A stretch of DNA of 64,000 bases from Larix kaempferi (Eukaryota > Streptophyta > Pinopsida > Pinales > Pinaceae). Every line of letters starts with the position of its first letter. Within the stretch, counting starts at the first letter, position 1. The stretch spans positions 12,037,001 through 12,101,000 of the forward strand of contig BSBM01000994.1 of assembly GCA_027924585.1 (NCBI GenBank). The letters are read 5' to 3'. Positions 37,095 through 47,989 of this stretch are shown here, one piece after another. A program made the translations under genes and the position numbers. The notes below the pieces were generated by a model that saw nothing but the letters and a program-made list of their open reading frames with translations, searched no databases and was not told the DNA's origin.

Positions 37095-37610
37095 TATATT
37101 GATCTATGAACTCTGTCCAAATGGACAGAGTTCATGAACATTGTCCATGTGGACAGAGTACATGAACTCTATTTTTGGAAACTATGTTATGTAACATTAT
37201 GAGAGTGTAATGGGAAATACTAAATGATTGTTATGGATGATAATTTGTAATCTTATTTGATAATGCTAGTTAAAGATGATTATATCCTAACATAATAAAT
37301 TTTAGGAATAAATAACCATTTTGAATTTATTAAAAAGTAAATTGATTGATTTTGTAAAAAAAATGTGTAAAATAGAAAATGTTTTTTTAAACACAATATC
37401 CACCATTAAAATTATTCAATAATACTTAATTCACCTTCTACCGTGCACCTTACAAAATTATATAAGAGTAATAAAGTGGGCAAAGTTCATGAACTCTTTC
37501 CATATGGACAGAGTTCATGAACTCTATCTACATGGACATAATTCATGACCTATCTCCATGTGGACAGAGTTATGAACTCTGTCCACATGGACAGAGTGGA
37601 TAGAGTTCAA
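37095..37610. repeat. dispersed 26-bp palindromes (GAACTCTGTCCA / TGGACAGAGTTC)
   Basis: At least eight full or partial copies occur in two clusters, 37105-37165 and 37485-37610, separated by ordinary AT-rich DNA. The two halves GAACTCTGTCCA and TGGACAGAGTTC are exact reverse complements joined by one or two bases (A, CA or TA). Neighbouring copies are linked by ATGA, so they form a chain of back-to-back palindromes. Confidence 0.9.
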
Positions 37611-37954
37611 CATAAACCAACTAAAAAAACTATTTATCATAATTTAAATCGACAAATTAATTGAGAGTTCGGAAAACCTATATTTAAATTCTAATTAGAA
37701 GGAATACCTATTTATTTTTCACTACTGAAAGACACCAAGGAAACCAAAGTTGAGTGTCTGAAGTTGAACAACGAAGGAAGCAAAACGAAGCCGAGCACCG
37801 AAAAAATGAAACAGCACCTGCCAACAATGTATAAAAATTAGAAATAACATTGACAACATTGAAAATGTGAAAATTAACAAAAAGAAAAAAAAAATTACAA
37901 TACCTTTGTCGAACAAGCACCCTGAACTGGTAGACTCCACACCACACAAATTTC

Positions 37955-38195
37955 ACGATCGACGTCGAAAGAGGCGATAGAACGATGTCGAAAGGGGCGA
38001 AACAACTAGGATGAGAGGAGGCAAAAAGCGGCGACAAAACCAGGCCGAAAGGGGTGACAGAACAATGCCGAGAGGAGACCGAAAGGGGTGACAGAACCAT
38101 GCCGAGAGGAGGCCAGAAGGATGGCAGTTCTCCATGCCGAGAGGAGGCTGATAGAGTGGTGGATCTCCACACCGAGATGAAGCCGATAAGGTGGC
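37955..38195. repeat. 30-36-bp tandem repeat (GCCGAGAGGAGGC type)
   Basis: About seven degenerate units with words GGGGTGACAGAACAATGCCG and AGAGGAGGC occur in a GC-richer, purine-biased strand. The repetitive minus-strand open frame 37708-38244 (SSRHG, LSPLS, FAPFD words) is a consequence of the array and no domain is visible. Confidence 0.85.
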
Positions 38196-38289
38196 AGATC
38201 TTCACCATGTCAACATACAGGGATGACAGGCGAGGACCAGTCAACTACAGAGCGAAAAATGCCCAATGTGGAATGCAACCGGCCTTTTA

Positions 38290-38550
38290 TGCAGAGCAAT
38301 TATTTGGCCAAACAAGTATTTGGCCGAATAATTGTTCAGCCAAATAAACATAGAACCACCCGTCAAAATTACCGTCCGGCTATGCGTTTGCATAGATTTC
38401 GAGGTCTTCGTCAATTTAAACGGTTCACCATTAAACGTTATTCGACCGAATAAATGATTGATTATTCGGCTGAATAAACATATTTATTCGGCCGAATAAC
38501 GTTTATTCGGCTGAATAACTATAGTTATTCGGCCGAATAGCTTCTGCTAT
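38290..38550. repeat. right cluster of TTATTCGGCCGAATAA palindromes
   Basis: At least seven copies or one-mismatch variants can be read (TTATTTGGCCAAACAA, TATTTGGCCGAATAA, TTATTCGACCGAATAA, TTATTCGGCTGAATAA twice, TTATTCGGCCGAATAA and ATTCGGCCGAATAG). They match the smaller cluster at 361-452. Confidence 0.92.
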
Positions 38551-38784
38551 GTTGCTCGGGAACCTGATTCTCACAGAAGTGTTACCCAGCTTCGCGTTTT
38601 CACCCTATGCTTTGTGAGTGAATGTGGTGTGAAATTGATTAGAACAACTATGTATGAAGTTGACATGTGTTTAGAGAGTTATTCGACATCTCAAAATATT
38701 TTCCCTAACTAAGATTTCATATCTCACTCTCACTTTACAAGATTTCTAATTATTATAAAAGTTCTTCCATGTCACCATACTAAG

Positions 38785-38785
38785 C

Positions 38786-38812
<27 letters not shown>
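38785..38812. repeat. AT dinucleotide microsatellite
   Basis: About 14 uninterrupted AT units. Confidence 0.97.
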
Positions 38813-38816
<4 letters not shown>

Positions 38817-38819
38817 AAT

Positions 38820-39819
38820 GAAAAAATTGAATAACTAGGATATTTGTGAAAATATAGATTTTTTAATTTGAAATATTGATTGGGATGGAATTTCAACTAA
38901 AGGATTTTTGGATGCATTTCTTACTATCTATTAAAATTAGGGATATTCTTTAATATCCCATGATTTTAATAAGTTCACATAATGAACTATAAGATAACCC
39001 GTAGCCTAAAATTTCTATGATTCCAGATGGAAAAATTTGATTTTTCCAACATGATTCTAAAAAAATCCAACATAAATTTTTAAAAATCCTAGTTACAACT
39101 TTCAATCCCTATAATTTTGGGTGCCCCGAGGGTTTATGATGCTGTTGAATCCATTTATACTATCAAAATGACCATTAAAACACAATTAAATTCAGATTAT
39201 GCAAAATAAAAAGACACCGGATTCTTGTGAAAAGCCCCATCCGAACCAAATTGTTGAACTTGTAGACAACTTCTTAAGATAATAAATGCCTCAAAAAATT
39301 ATCCTATCAATCAAATAGCATCACAAATATGAAAAAACATCATTTTGTTGAACTCTATCCACTATTGTCAGAGAAAAAACATAGAGACAATCCATGTAAA
39401 TTTGCATCTAAGTTACAGGAGGCATTGACAGTTCTGAATCTAGTAAGCTTACCATATTGTCCCATTATGCTCATTCACACATCATTAAGAACTTAAAGTT
39501 GAAAACCATTGACAATTTTGTATGAAAAAGGATTGGATCAAACTCATGTGATCTCTTCTCTATAATGGAAGAATTTCTTCACCGTTTAATCTAAAAAAAT
39601 GCAAACTTGGTTCTTATGAACTACCCACTCTAAGATCCACGATCATAATGTATTAAATAGATTGTTAGGTGTGAAGAAGTGAAGAAAAGACTCTCGATCG
39701 AATCTCAAGTTGAAAAATTTCCATGAAAATCAAGTAGTCTCTAAGACTTACTAGAATGTGGGATAGACCTCAACAAATCGTATCCTTAATGCATTAGAAC
39801 TTTCCTAACAAACGTTGAC
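38820..39819. other. AT-rich interval, possible 5' part of the Penelope-like relic
   Basis: No gene is supported. From about 39360 onward, broken plus-strand frames give short peptides that could be the degraded N-terminal part of the element at 39820, but no diagnostic motif was recognised. Confidence 0.45.
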
Positions 39820-40435
39820 TACCATTGATATCATTAAAAATAACACAGATGCGGAATTTGGTTAAAATAGGTTTTAAATCAACATATTTTTCCTTTTTTT
39901 CTTATAAAAGAATAACTCATGAACAAATTCATGGTGTTGGTGTTGCTATGGAATTCCCATTATCACTAGTCATGGCAAACATCTACATGGAAAATTTTGA
40001 AATAAGGGCCATAAATTCATTCCTTCTCACACAAGACGAATGGAAAAGATATGTTGACAATATATTTTCCATGAAAAGGAAAAATTAGATGAATTCTTGG
40101 CTCACTTAAACATCCTTTCACATACGATAAAGTTTACTATAGAAATGGAAGAGGGTGGAAAAGTTCCCTTTTTTTAATGTACTGCTCGCCAAGAAAGAGT
40201 ATGGGAGTTTCGGGTAACATCTATATAGAAAGAAGACCCACACCTATAGAGACCTCCATGTAGAATCTCACCATCACCCATCTCATAAGGTTGGTGTTAT
40301 CCAAACTCTTGCATGTAGAGCAATTAGAATATTGGATATAGATCACTTGGGGAAAGAATTAGATCACCTCAAACAAGTGTTCAATTTAAAAATGGATACC
40401 ATGATGAGAAGATTAAGAAGGAAAATAGGAAAGTC
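39820..40435 (+). pseudogene. Penelope-like element reverse transcriptase, decayed (Dryad-type)
   Basis: A frame at 39825-40088 gives STYFSFFSYKRITHEQIHGV, then GVAMEFPLSLVMANIYMENFE, then WKRYVDNIF. These match the Penelope-like RT order FxF-x-EQIxGxAMGSPLSP, ANIYME-FE and RYVDD; the second catalytic Asp of YVDD is Asn here. After a stop the family's thumb region continues in shifted frames: FLAHLNILSHTIKFTIEME, then GGKVPFFNVLLAKKEYGSFG, then YRKKTHTYRDLHVESHHHPS, then a segment ending ELDHLKQVF. No GIY-YIG endonuclease is visible downstream, so the element is truncated as well as stopped. In plants this RT class is known mainly from conifers, where it is thought to have come from an animal donor. 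Confidence 0.92.
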
Positions 40436-40439
40436 TATT

Positions 40440-41640
40440 ACTATTTACTTTATTAACACATACTTTCTATATATATATATATAATTTATTCACACATATT
40501 TATGGATAAAAATGAATTAAATAACATAGTAATGCATGTATGACTATCTAAGTTATTTACATATACTTGAAGCAAAAATAAACTACATTATATTTAATAG
40601 ATAAACATAGTTTAAGTTAATACATTACAGGGTTAGTAATATCTTATCTTAATTATTTTTAAAAAGTTAAAATATATGAAAGAAACATATTTAATATTTA
40701 TACTTTATATTTTTTTCCAATATAATATATTTTAAAATTTCAACATTATATATTTTAAAATTAAAATTTTAATATCACATATTTATTTTAAAATTAAATA
40801 AATCTAAATTTAAATATATATATATGATAATATTAACCATTTTTAAAAATATATATTTTAAAAATAATTAAATGGACATTTTATTAATCATAAGTAATCT
40901 ATTCACATTTTATTGAAAAAAATAAAAACTTTTAACACATTACAATTACAATTTTGTTTATAATTAAAATAAAATAAAAAATTTGATTACTAAAATTACT
41001 CTTCTTAAACGGAGATTGGATTACTTAAATGGTTGAAAAGAAACATATACATATCTCACTCCATTCCATTAAAACATTCACTTGAAATGACTACTTTATA
41101 TCATTTTTAATTATTTACATAAGTATTATTAAAAAAATACATTCACTTAAAATGACTACTTTATATAATTTTCAATTCTTTACATAAGGATTATAAAAGA
41201 AATTCATTTTGTATAAGACTCTATATACATGTTTAGAAATATATATTTCATTGTAATCAAAAGTAAATGAAAATTTGTATATTATATATTTAATTAAGTT
41301 TTAATATTATTTTGAATTTAAACTTAAATGATTTGGAGTTTTTGGGGACTATCATCACAATAATTATGTTATATAATATTTAATTAAATTCTAATTATTA
41401 ATTAATTAAATTAATTTTTAAATGAATAAATAAATAAAATCCTTCAAATATCAAAATGGTTTAAATTATAACATATTTAATCTATTTAATTGATTGCTTA
41501 TTTTATATAAATATAAGCATATTAAAAATACGCATTAATAAACATTAACTTAAAATAAAATTTTAATAAATATTATATTAAATTAAAAAATATACAATAA
41601 TACATATTAATAAAAGATAAACATTATCAAAAATACCATT
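40440..41640. other. very AT-rich interval, nothing recognised
   Basis: It is dominated by runs of A and T and short ATAT stretches. There are two near copies of ATTCACTTAAAATGACTACTT (about 41077 and 41142). No gene-like frame was seen. Confidence 0.7.
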
Positions 41641-41649
41641 GTCTGTTAG

Positions 41650-42575
41650 TGTCTGTTAGTGGGAATAAATAGATTTCATTCCATCCACTGAATAGTAATT
41701 TTAGATTAACAATAACAGGTAATATATACCTTCCCTCAGAATAAGGTTTTCATAGTTTCAGTTTTCTCCTCCATTCCAACCACCGTAAAGTAAACCGCTT
41801 ACCGCACTTTTTCAAGCATTCTTTCGGTAAGGATCGTTTTCACGAATTGGCAAGTCCGTGCCATTAGTTGGCTCTCTCTCGCGAGGTGGAGATGTTGAGT
41901 TCTCCAGCTTACATAATTTTATGTAAAAAGAGTGTCTCTCGTGTCTCGAGGCCCCACTCATCGCAAATGACGCAAATCCGTGATTCACTTTTTTCTGTTG
42001 AGTCCTTTGCCAATTGTGTGTGATCATAACTCCAAGAATACAATAATTTCTGGATACGAAAGCAAGGTTGAAACGAGTGGTTAAGATGATCGGATGACAT
42101 GCAAGTTTTGACATCAATGATTGTATTTCTTTTTCAAACATGTTTTCGAGCTAAACCTCACCGTAAGTTGAATCTATACGCACAAACATGGTACAATTCA
42201 TCCTCTTGGATTCCCATCCTTAGGCATGTCAAGAGGACGGTGGTGTGTAAGTAGGTTTCTTGTAATTGTTCATATGGCAGCAATTGGATGGGACAAGTGT
42301 TTCTCATTATAAGGTTCCGTCCAGATGTTTCTGATCCGTCTCCATTCCGCTGATTTGATTGGGTTTTGGTGAAGATTAGACGTTCCAGCTCAGATTCTCA
42401 ACAGGACTTCATGGCTTTTCGTTATTGCCCGATTGCTATAATAATAGCGTCTTTGCAAAACAATTTGTATTAGGTTAATACGAGAATTGCAGTAATAGAT
42501 ATATGTGGAGGTTCATCGGTGTAATTGAATAAGGAAATTTGGGAGGTACAGCTGCTCTCATTTCACCAAAAATCT
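41650..42575 (+). promoter_or_regulatory. 5' flank and leader of the MIF gene
   Basis: This region is less AT-rich than its surroundings and contains no convincing gene. A minus-strand open frame (41812-42141, MFEKEIQSLMSKLACH) and an overlapping one in another frame have no recognisable domain. A TATA-like ATAATAATAG lies at 42438-42447. The sequence between it and the start codon would be a leader of about 100-130 nt. Confidence 0.45.
42438..42447 (+). promoter_or_regulatory. candidate TATA element of the MIF gene
   Basis: TATAATAATAG lies about 135 bp upstream of the preferred ATG at 42576. It is the best TATA match in the proximal flank, but no transcript evidence exists here. Confidence 0.35.
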
Positions 42576-43001
42576 ATGGGATTGCAAGGCTATACAGAAT
42601 TAAATGGCCTGGAAGCGGATGAATTGATATCTGCGTTTTTACAATATATGAGATCAGAGGTCCCGGGAACAAGATCCGTACAGATTCAACCTGAAGCAAT
42701 AACTTCTGTAGAGGAAACGGGGGCGTCCGAAATGGTGGAGCAGATCGAAGCGGCTGCAGCAGCGACCACTAGAGAAGGAGATATTGCATCAAAGAAGAGT
42801 GTGCGCTACGTAGAGTGCCGAAAGAATCACGCTGCCAGCATTGGGGGCTACGCGATCGACGGTTGCGCGGAATTTATGGCGAGCGGAGGTGAGGGAACGG
42901 CTGCAGCCCTGAAGTGTGCAGCTTGCAATTGTCACCGCAGCTTTCACAGAATTGAAGTTGAAAACGAAACCCTATGCGAGTGCCATCGCATACGCGGGTG
43001 A
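42576..43001 (+). CDS. MIF: mini zinc finger protein (ZF-HD dimerisation domain only)
   Basis: The 141-residue intronless frame carries a complete plant ZF-HD dimerisation/zinc-finger domain at about residues 76-127: [20 protein letters not shown], then GCAEFM, then [16 protein letters not shown]. The expected Cys and His positions are all present (C81, H85, C97, C114, C117, C119, H120, H124). No homeodomain follows, which makes it a mini zinc finger (MIF) and not a ZHD factor. MIF proteins pair with ZHD homeodomain proteins and block their DNA binding, affecting hormone responses and floral or meristem development in angiosperms. The N-terminal 75 residues are longer than in most MIFs and are acidic and Ala-rich. 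ATG at 42576 is the first in-frame Met; the frame is open to 42525 only through a TTG. A later Met at 42648 is a possible alternative. Loss of MIF function is not suggested by any visible defect. Confidence 0.93.
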   Translation: MGLQGYTELNGLEADELISAFLQYMRSEVPGTRSVQIQPEAITSVEETGASEMVEQIEAAAAATTREGDIASKKSVRYVECRKNHAASIGGYAIDGCAEFMASGGEGTAAALKCAACNCHRSFHRIEVENETLCECHRIRG

Positions 43002-43132
43002 TAATCTGCAATTCCGGTTTATGGAGAAATGTAAGTTAGGTGTCTATTTCTATATCTCTCCATACGCGGGTTATAATCTGCCATTCCGATCTGCCGCGAA
43101 ATGTAAGTTACGTCTCCATTTCTATATCTCTG
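42989..43132. repeat. 72-bp tandem duplication across the MIF stop codon
   Basis: Two copies start CATACGCGGGT (42989 and 43061) and share ATAATCTGC, AAATGTAAGTTA and ATTTCTATATCTCT. The first copy contains the last codons and the stop of the MIF frame; the second lies in the 3' UTR. The terminal residues HRIRG and the stop are therefore encoded by duplicated DNA. Confidence 0.92.
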
Positions 43133-43139
43133 GTATCTT

Positions 43140-44425
43140 AGTAGTCAAACGTGTAGACAGTGAAGGGTATATTTTAATATTTTAATGATCAGTATTCAAA
43201 ACTAGCGTGTGTAATGAAAAATATATATTCTATATAAATTTCCATAAACTTGACCTAGTATTACCGATTCTTCGAACAACGCTATGGATATTCACACTTG
43301 GGGAAATACCCATTTGATATGTGAGTAAACAGTTTCTTCATAGATACCGTGATGAAAAAATATTTTACTTTGTTCACCATTTTCGATTGAAGAAGATAAG
43401 GGTTTGCTATCTACAACTTGAAATTCTGTTTTCGAAATGCTGCGGCCACTATCCATGTAAGCTTTGCATTTAAATAATTTCATATATTGTATTAATGGAG
43501 ACCGGCTTATCAGCCCCCCGCAGAATTTTTTTCCATGCAGCCTAGTGCTTAAAACCCAAGGCACACACTCGATGCACTACTAAAATGCACATAAACGACA
43601 CAAACCCTCAATTCAAATTCACAAGCAGAAGAACTGTGGAACTTTCCAGATTATTTGCAACACCAATTTCTCATAAGATTTCGGAAATTACAACTTCTCA
43701 ATGGGTTAGAAACACCTCATACAAGGCATCAAAGGGGCTCAACCACTGAGAGGCATAATTTGGTCTTCAAAATCCTTTTTGAGTTTTAACAAAATATTGT
43801 TTTATGTTTTGTTCTTCTAACTCTCCACTAGGGTTGGTTTTATGGTTTGTTCTTCAAGTGAACCTTCAATATACTTCAAAACATTAAATTCACTAGGTTA
43901 TTTCTTCTTTTGTGAAGTCGCTGAGTTTGCTAAGTTTAGCTGGGTATTTCTTAAAGTGATCAAAATTCTTTTTCTCTCTCTTTCAAATTCTATTTTTAAA
44001 TTTTCTTATTTGGTCAGAGATTCTTTTTCCTCATGATTCTAAAGTTTCCTCTTGATTCTATTTTCCTGTAACTTTGTATTATTAAAATTCAGTTTTTTTC
44101 CTTTATCATTTCATTTCCCTTTTCTTGATCCATTCTTTCTACTCTCCTTTCATTCGTCCTCTTCGCTCTATCTCTTTCTCAACTATGCTTGAAAGAACAT
44201 AACGTCTCCTTTCCCAAAGCTTCAAGTGGTTTATAAAACTTTCCTTGAGGCACCTTCCCTTTCCTTACAGTAATCAATTTTCACCCAGCAATGAAGCTCA
44301 GGATATGCCGTGCCAATTCCTCCTTAAAATTTGGAAGTGCGAAATGCTGACCCCATGGCCCACTCTCTCCCTTCCCTTATAGGAAAGGAGTTGTTGGATG
44401 GAGTAAGAACCACATATTTCCAAAA
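43140..44425. other. 3' flank of MIF, nothing further recognised
   Basis: A minus-strand open frame of 90 codons (43292-43564, MPWVLSTRLHGKKFC) has no recognised domain but is the longest open frame here. A weak polyadenylation-like AATGAAAAATATAT occurs near 43215. The remainder is T-rich and without repeats. Confidence 0.5.
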
Positions 44426-44765
44426 AGATGCCGATATTCATATGTCACTCGATCAAGTAAACTAATCGGACGGTCCACCAAGTGTAGAGACATTCTCCAA
44501 AAGAAGTCTTTGTATATCAAACGAAATGTCGTGAGAGAGATCTTTGTTTTTTTAACTATGGGAATAGCAACTTCGCAAGGGTATATGATCCTTTATCCCA
44601 AGGGAGAGCCTCTATCCCAGGGATCGTCTACCCTTCAAGCCTTGTCACAACGGACCAATGAGCAACCCTACCCTGCGCTCGTGGGAGAGATCTTGTTGTT
44701 AGTTGTAAAGATGGATGACCAAAAGACAATCGACTTCTCTCCTCTTTTTTCATCCTCCAAATAAT
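44425..44765. repeat. degenerate interspersed repeat, related to 48930-48985
   Basis: GATATTCAT, CTAAT and GGTCCA-(C/T)-CAA words at 44430-44482 match 48937-48980 in the same order. A plus-strand open frame (44510-44764) ends in this segment and has no domain. The similarity suggests another copy of the LTR-like repeat at 48979. Confidence 0.35.
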
Positions 44766-44829
44766 GTTGTAGTGATGGTCCCTAAATTTATTTTGGTTGA
44801 TTTAATGGTCTAGATTCAATTAGTTTTTT

Positions 44830-45015
44830 ATTACATCTATTGGTGTTTATATCTTAAAATTTTGGGTGGAATACCATCTATGTTTTGCTTGATGGAGGAT
44901 GGGACAAGTATATTGTGGGGATTGGTTTTTATGGGTTTAGTTCAAAATTCGAAATAAACAATTATAAAAAAAGAAATATAAAAAATAACTAGTGATTGAT
45001 TCATGGATAACTAGT
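44830..45015 (+). repeat. interspersed repeat, copy 1 (inverted copy at 49560-49800)
   Basis: The plus strand here and the minus strand of 49560-49800 share TTTATATCTTA-(A/G)-AATTTGGGGTGGA-type words, then a CAAATAAACAATTA-(T/A)-AAAAA block, AGAAATATAAAAAATAACT and TGATTCATGGATAA, in order. Confidence 0.75.
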
Positions 45016-45670
45016 ATCTCATAGATGGATAACAAGTAGTGATGATAAACAACCCATTTAACTAAAAAAATAACAGAAAACATAGACAAAAAGAGATTAC
45101 TACTAAACATAAAAAATAAGCAATATTATAGTTTCTTTGATGTAGCTCTTATCCACATTACAACTATAAAAGAATAGATATATAGACGAATAACCCTAAC
45201 TTCGCATCCACTCTCAGGATAGGACAAAAAGAACATCCTTAAACTAAGAACATGGACGTACATAGGTATACTTTTTCCTTGGTTATGCAAGTTGCTTTTA
45301 GGGATTGTTTCGACATCGCTCTTGGAGCCTTATTTTTTCTGTAAATAAAAGCCCCATTGAGGAAATGGGTTTGAACACCAACTTAATACAACATTCTCCG
45401 TTTCATTTTTTATTATTTGCACCCGAAAGCATAACGTCCATTGGCCACTAATTGTACCGACAATTTCTTTCAATGATCCCCCGGTATAACTAGGTCCCAC
45501 CTACACCACATATCACCTTCATCCATGCTATCAACCTTGCAACTTATATTCTACCATTTCAGTAACTATAAATAACTATTTTCCTAGAGACTTTTGACTG
45601 CATATCAGTTCCTTAAGGGTTTTCTTCATCTTTTGCAAGGGTTTTCTTCAGTTTATTATTTTCATGTCCA

Positions 45671-45735
45671 TTGGTTGTAGCTTGGGTGGTTGGGAGGAAG
45701 TTGCCCTCCCCACCTAGGTTCAATTCTTGTAAGTG
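45671..45735 (+). mobile_element. tRNA-derived SINE head
   Basis: TAGCTTGGGTGG (45678-45689) fits a Pol III A box and GGTTCAATTCT (45718-45728) a B box, 40 bp apart. Between them TGGGAGGAAGTTGCCCTCCC could pair. The rest cannot fold as a tRNA cloverleaf and the 3' side leads to T- and A-rich sequence, so this looks like a decayed SINE and not a tRNA gene. The 3' end and a target duplication were not found. Confidence 0.45.
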
Positions 45736-45739
45736 ACAT

Positions 45740-47985
45740 GATGCTCTTGTTGAGCCATATCGTAATGATTGTATTTCAATCTTTCCTTGATTCCTTGAGA
45801 ATAGCGCAGGAAGATGATTTTTCCGTTGAAAAATTAAAAAAAGTTTATCATTTTCATAATATTTTCATTTTTTATTAAGTTTATCATTTTTATATTATTT
45901 TTATTTTTATTTTTATTTTAGTGCTGATTATAATAATCATCATTTTCTTTCTTTTCATCATAGCAAATTTTCTCTTTATTAATTTTAACATTTGTCATGT
46001 CAAGTGCATGATGACTTCCATGTTTATCAATGAAATTTGCATCAAGTGTTTGTTCTTTATTTATTTTCATATTCAATTCTCTCATTTCTAGTATTGTTTC
46101 TTAGCACTTTAGTGCTTGATGTTCATGTTTAATAGTATTACCAATTCATAAGGTTGCTTTTCTTTTTCACCATGCCGTCATATCTTTCATCCTCTTCAAT
46201 GACATTTACATCAACTCATTATCCTTTCTTCATTGCTATGACTTTAATCTTTTATTTATTTTCATATTCAATTCTCTCCTATGTGATAATATTGTTTTGT
46301 AGTGTTAACACCTCATCATGGTAGTCTTAACACTTCATCACGGTCCTCCTCTTTTTCATCTTTTCCATTCTTAACATTGTTGCTACCAATTCTTATATAA
46401 TCATAGACAAATAATTGGTTAAGCTATAACAATAATTTGTTTTCAATATATTCCCTTTTCTCTTATTTTAAGCTAAGTTAGAGTACTACATCAACAAGTG
46501 CTAGGGTTTCCTTCATATCTTCCTTACTTTCCATGGTGTCTTTGACTACTGCAATTGCAATTGCAACAATAATTGTTTATTTATCCTTGTCATCCTTTAC
46601 CATTGATATCGCAATATTTCAATCTTAGTGTCCACCATCTTTATGGACTTCTTCACCACTCCCATGCTTATGCTTTTACTCTTCTTGCATATAGGAAATT
46701 TCACATTCTCAACAACATGTAATAAGGGCATCGGTTTCATATTTCCCTTCCTTTTAATAGCTCCAAAGCCTATTTCCTCTTTATGTCCTTTTATTTTATT
46801 AAAATTATATGTTGGTTATTGTGTACTCTGAGCATATCATGGATTAATTTCATCACTTTACTAATTTCTTGTTCATTGTATTTTTCTCAAAATTCAACTT
46901 TTTCAATTTCAATTTCTATAAGAAATTCACTTAGTATTTTCTTCAATGATGACATTAAGGAAGCTTTCCTCTCCTTTGACCATTTATTTTACATGTTTTA
47001 CTGTAGAATTGATGCTTATTCCTTTAACAATGATTACAGAGCCTAATCCCAAGGGGATCAAAAGTATCAAAGATAGGACCTCACCGACATTGCGGGGAGA
47101 GATCTCATGGTTAGCTTATGACCGCTTAAGTTAAACCACGAACCTTCATTAATTATACCTATAGATTCATAAATAACAAATTTCTATTGAAATCTCCTGC
47201 CATCATGACTATATCCTCTAAAGGCCTTTCACTCTTAGGTCCATGACGAGTTTAAAAAAATCATGATCATCTCCTTCTAGCTTTGGCATAGACTTAAAGT
47301 TTGGTCGCCCATCCTCCAAACCTACACAAGGCTCAACAAACCCATCTCAATAAGCAAACGAACATGATGCTTCCCATGGTAATTCTCCATCCTCTCTTCC
47401 TTAAATTGGAAATTAGATTGTTTTATGAGGCATGTTTTATCAACCTACTTTACAACATCTTGGCTTCTCAACAATAGCTGTATAGTTGTTACAACATTTT
47501 ATATTGTAATGGGTCTTCTATTTTTTATAAAGAACTTTGACATTTTATTTTGTACAAGATTTATCTTAATCCCTTGGGCTAGCTCCAAAGCTTCCATATT
47601 AACCACTAGTTTCCTCATTTCTCTCCAAGTTTCCTCTAAAGTCTCCACTTAACATGACCTTCTTTTGTTGATTCTACAAATTTTCACACTTATTTTGTAA
47701 CCCATTTATGCACTTACAACATTTAGATTTTTTTTCAAATACCTTAGCTCCAGTGAACTTAAAACCCTCTTCAACTATCTTCCTTCCTTACAACCCTCTT
47801 CTCAATAATTATACCCAACCTTCTGTTGAAACTACTATTCTTCTCAACTTCCCTGAACAACCCTACCTAACAATGACAACCATTGGAAGCTTCCCACAAC
47901 CCTTGCAAATTTAAAAAATGTCCATTTCTAAGTTTTATCCCTCCTCAACATGTATACATTCATCTTCCCAAACCATCTAAATGTA
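45740..47985. other. pyrimidine-rich interval, nothing recognised
   Basis: Long T/C-biased plus strand. Several 60-90-codon open frames (46628-46831, 46783-47046, 47708-47914) encode Phe/Leu/Ser-rich peptides caused by base bias. No domain or RNA gene was recognised. Confidence 0.6.
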
Positions 47986-47989
47986 AATC

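Larger units (their letters stand above)
361..38550. mobile_element. putative large DNA transposon, invaded by nested LTR elements
   Basis: Both edges of this interval carry clustered copies of the palindrome TTATTCGGCCGAATAA and its one-base variants (361-452 and 38290-38550). Between them, after removing the retroelement at 6618-32990, remain about 12 kb holding a transposase-like pseudogene on the plus strand and a multi-exon broken gene on the minus strand, arranged tail to tail. Paired clusters of short palindromes near both ends are typical of subterminal transposase-binding sites in plant DNA transposons. I could not define exact terminal inverted repeats or a target-site duplication, so the limits are approximate and the one-unit interpretation is inference. 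Alternatively, two unrelated copies of the same repeat family happen to flank the region. Confidence 0.45.

Noticed and set aside
37708-38244. 178-codon minus-strand open frame, longest in the window
   Set aside because: More than half of it is the translation of the GCCGAGAGGAGGC tandem array, an overlapping frame is also open, and no domain is visible.
41812-42141. Minus-strand open frame upstream of MIF, with an overlapping frame containing CVICDEWG
   Set aside because: Neither frame shows a complete domain, they overlap each other, and no splice structure supports them. It is kept as an unassigned observation within the MIF flank.
42525-42575. N-terminal extension of the MIF frame to 42525
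   Set aside because: The frame there begins with TTG, not ATG; the first in-frame ATG is at 42576.
43292-43564. 90-codon minus-strand open frame downstream of MIF as a gene
   Set aside because: No recognisable domain, no splice or promoter support and no conservation evidence from the sequence alone.
45671-45735. A genuine tRNA gene
   Set aside because: A and B boxes are present but acceptor, D and anticodon stems cannot be formed, so a SINE head is the better reading.
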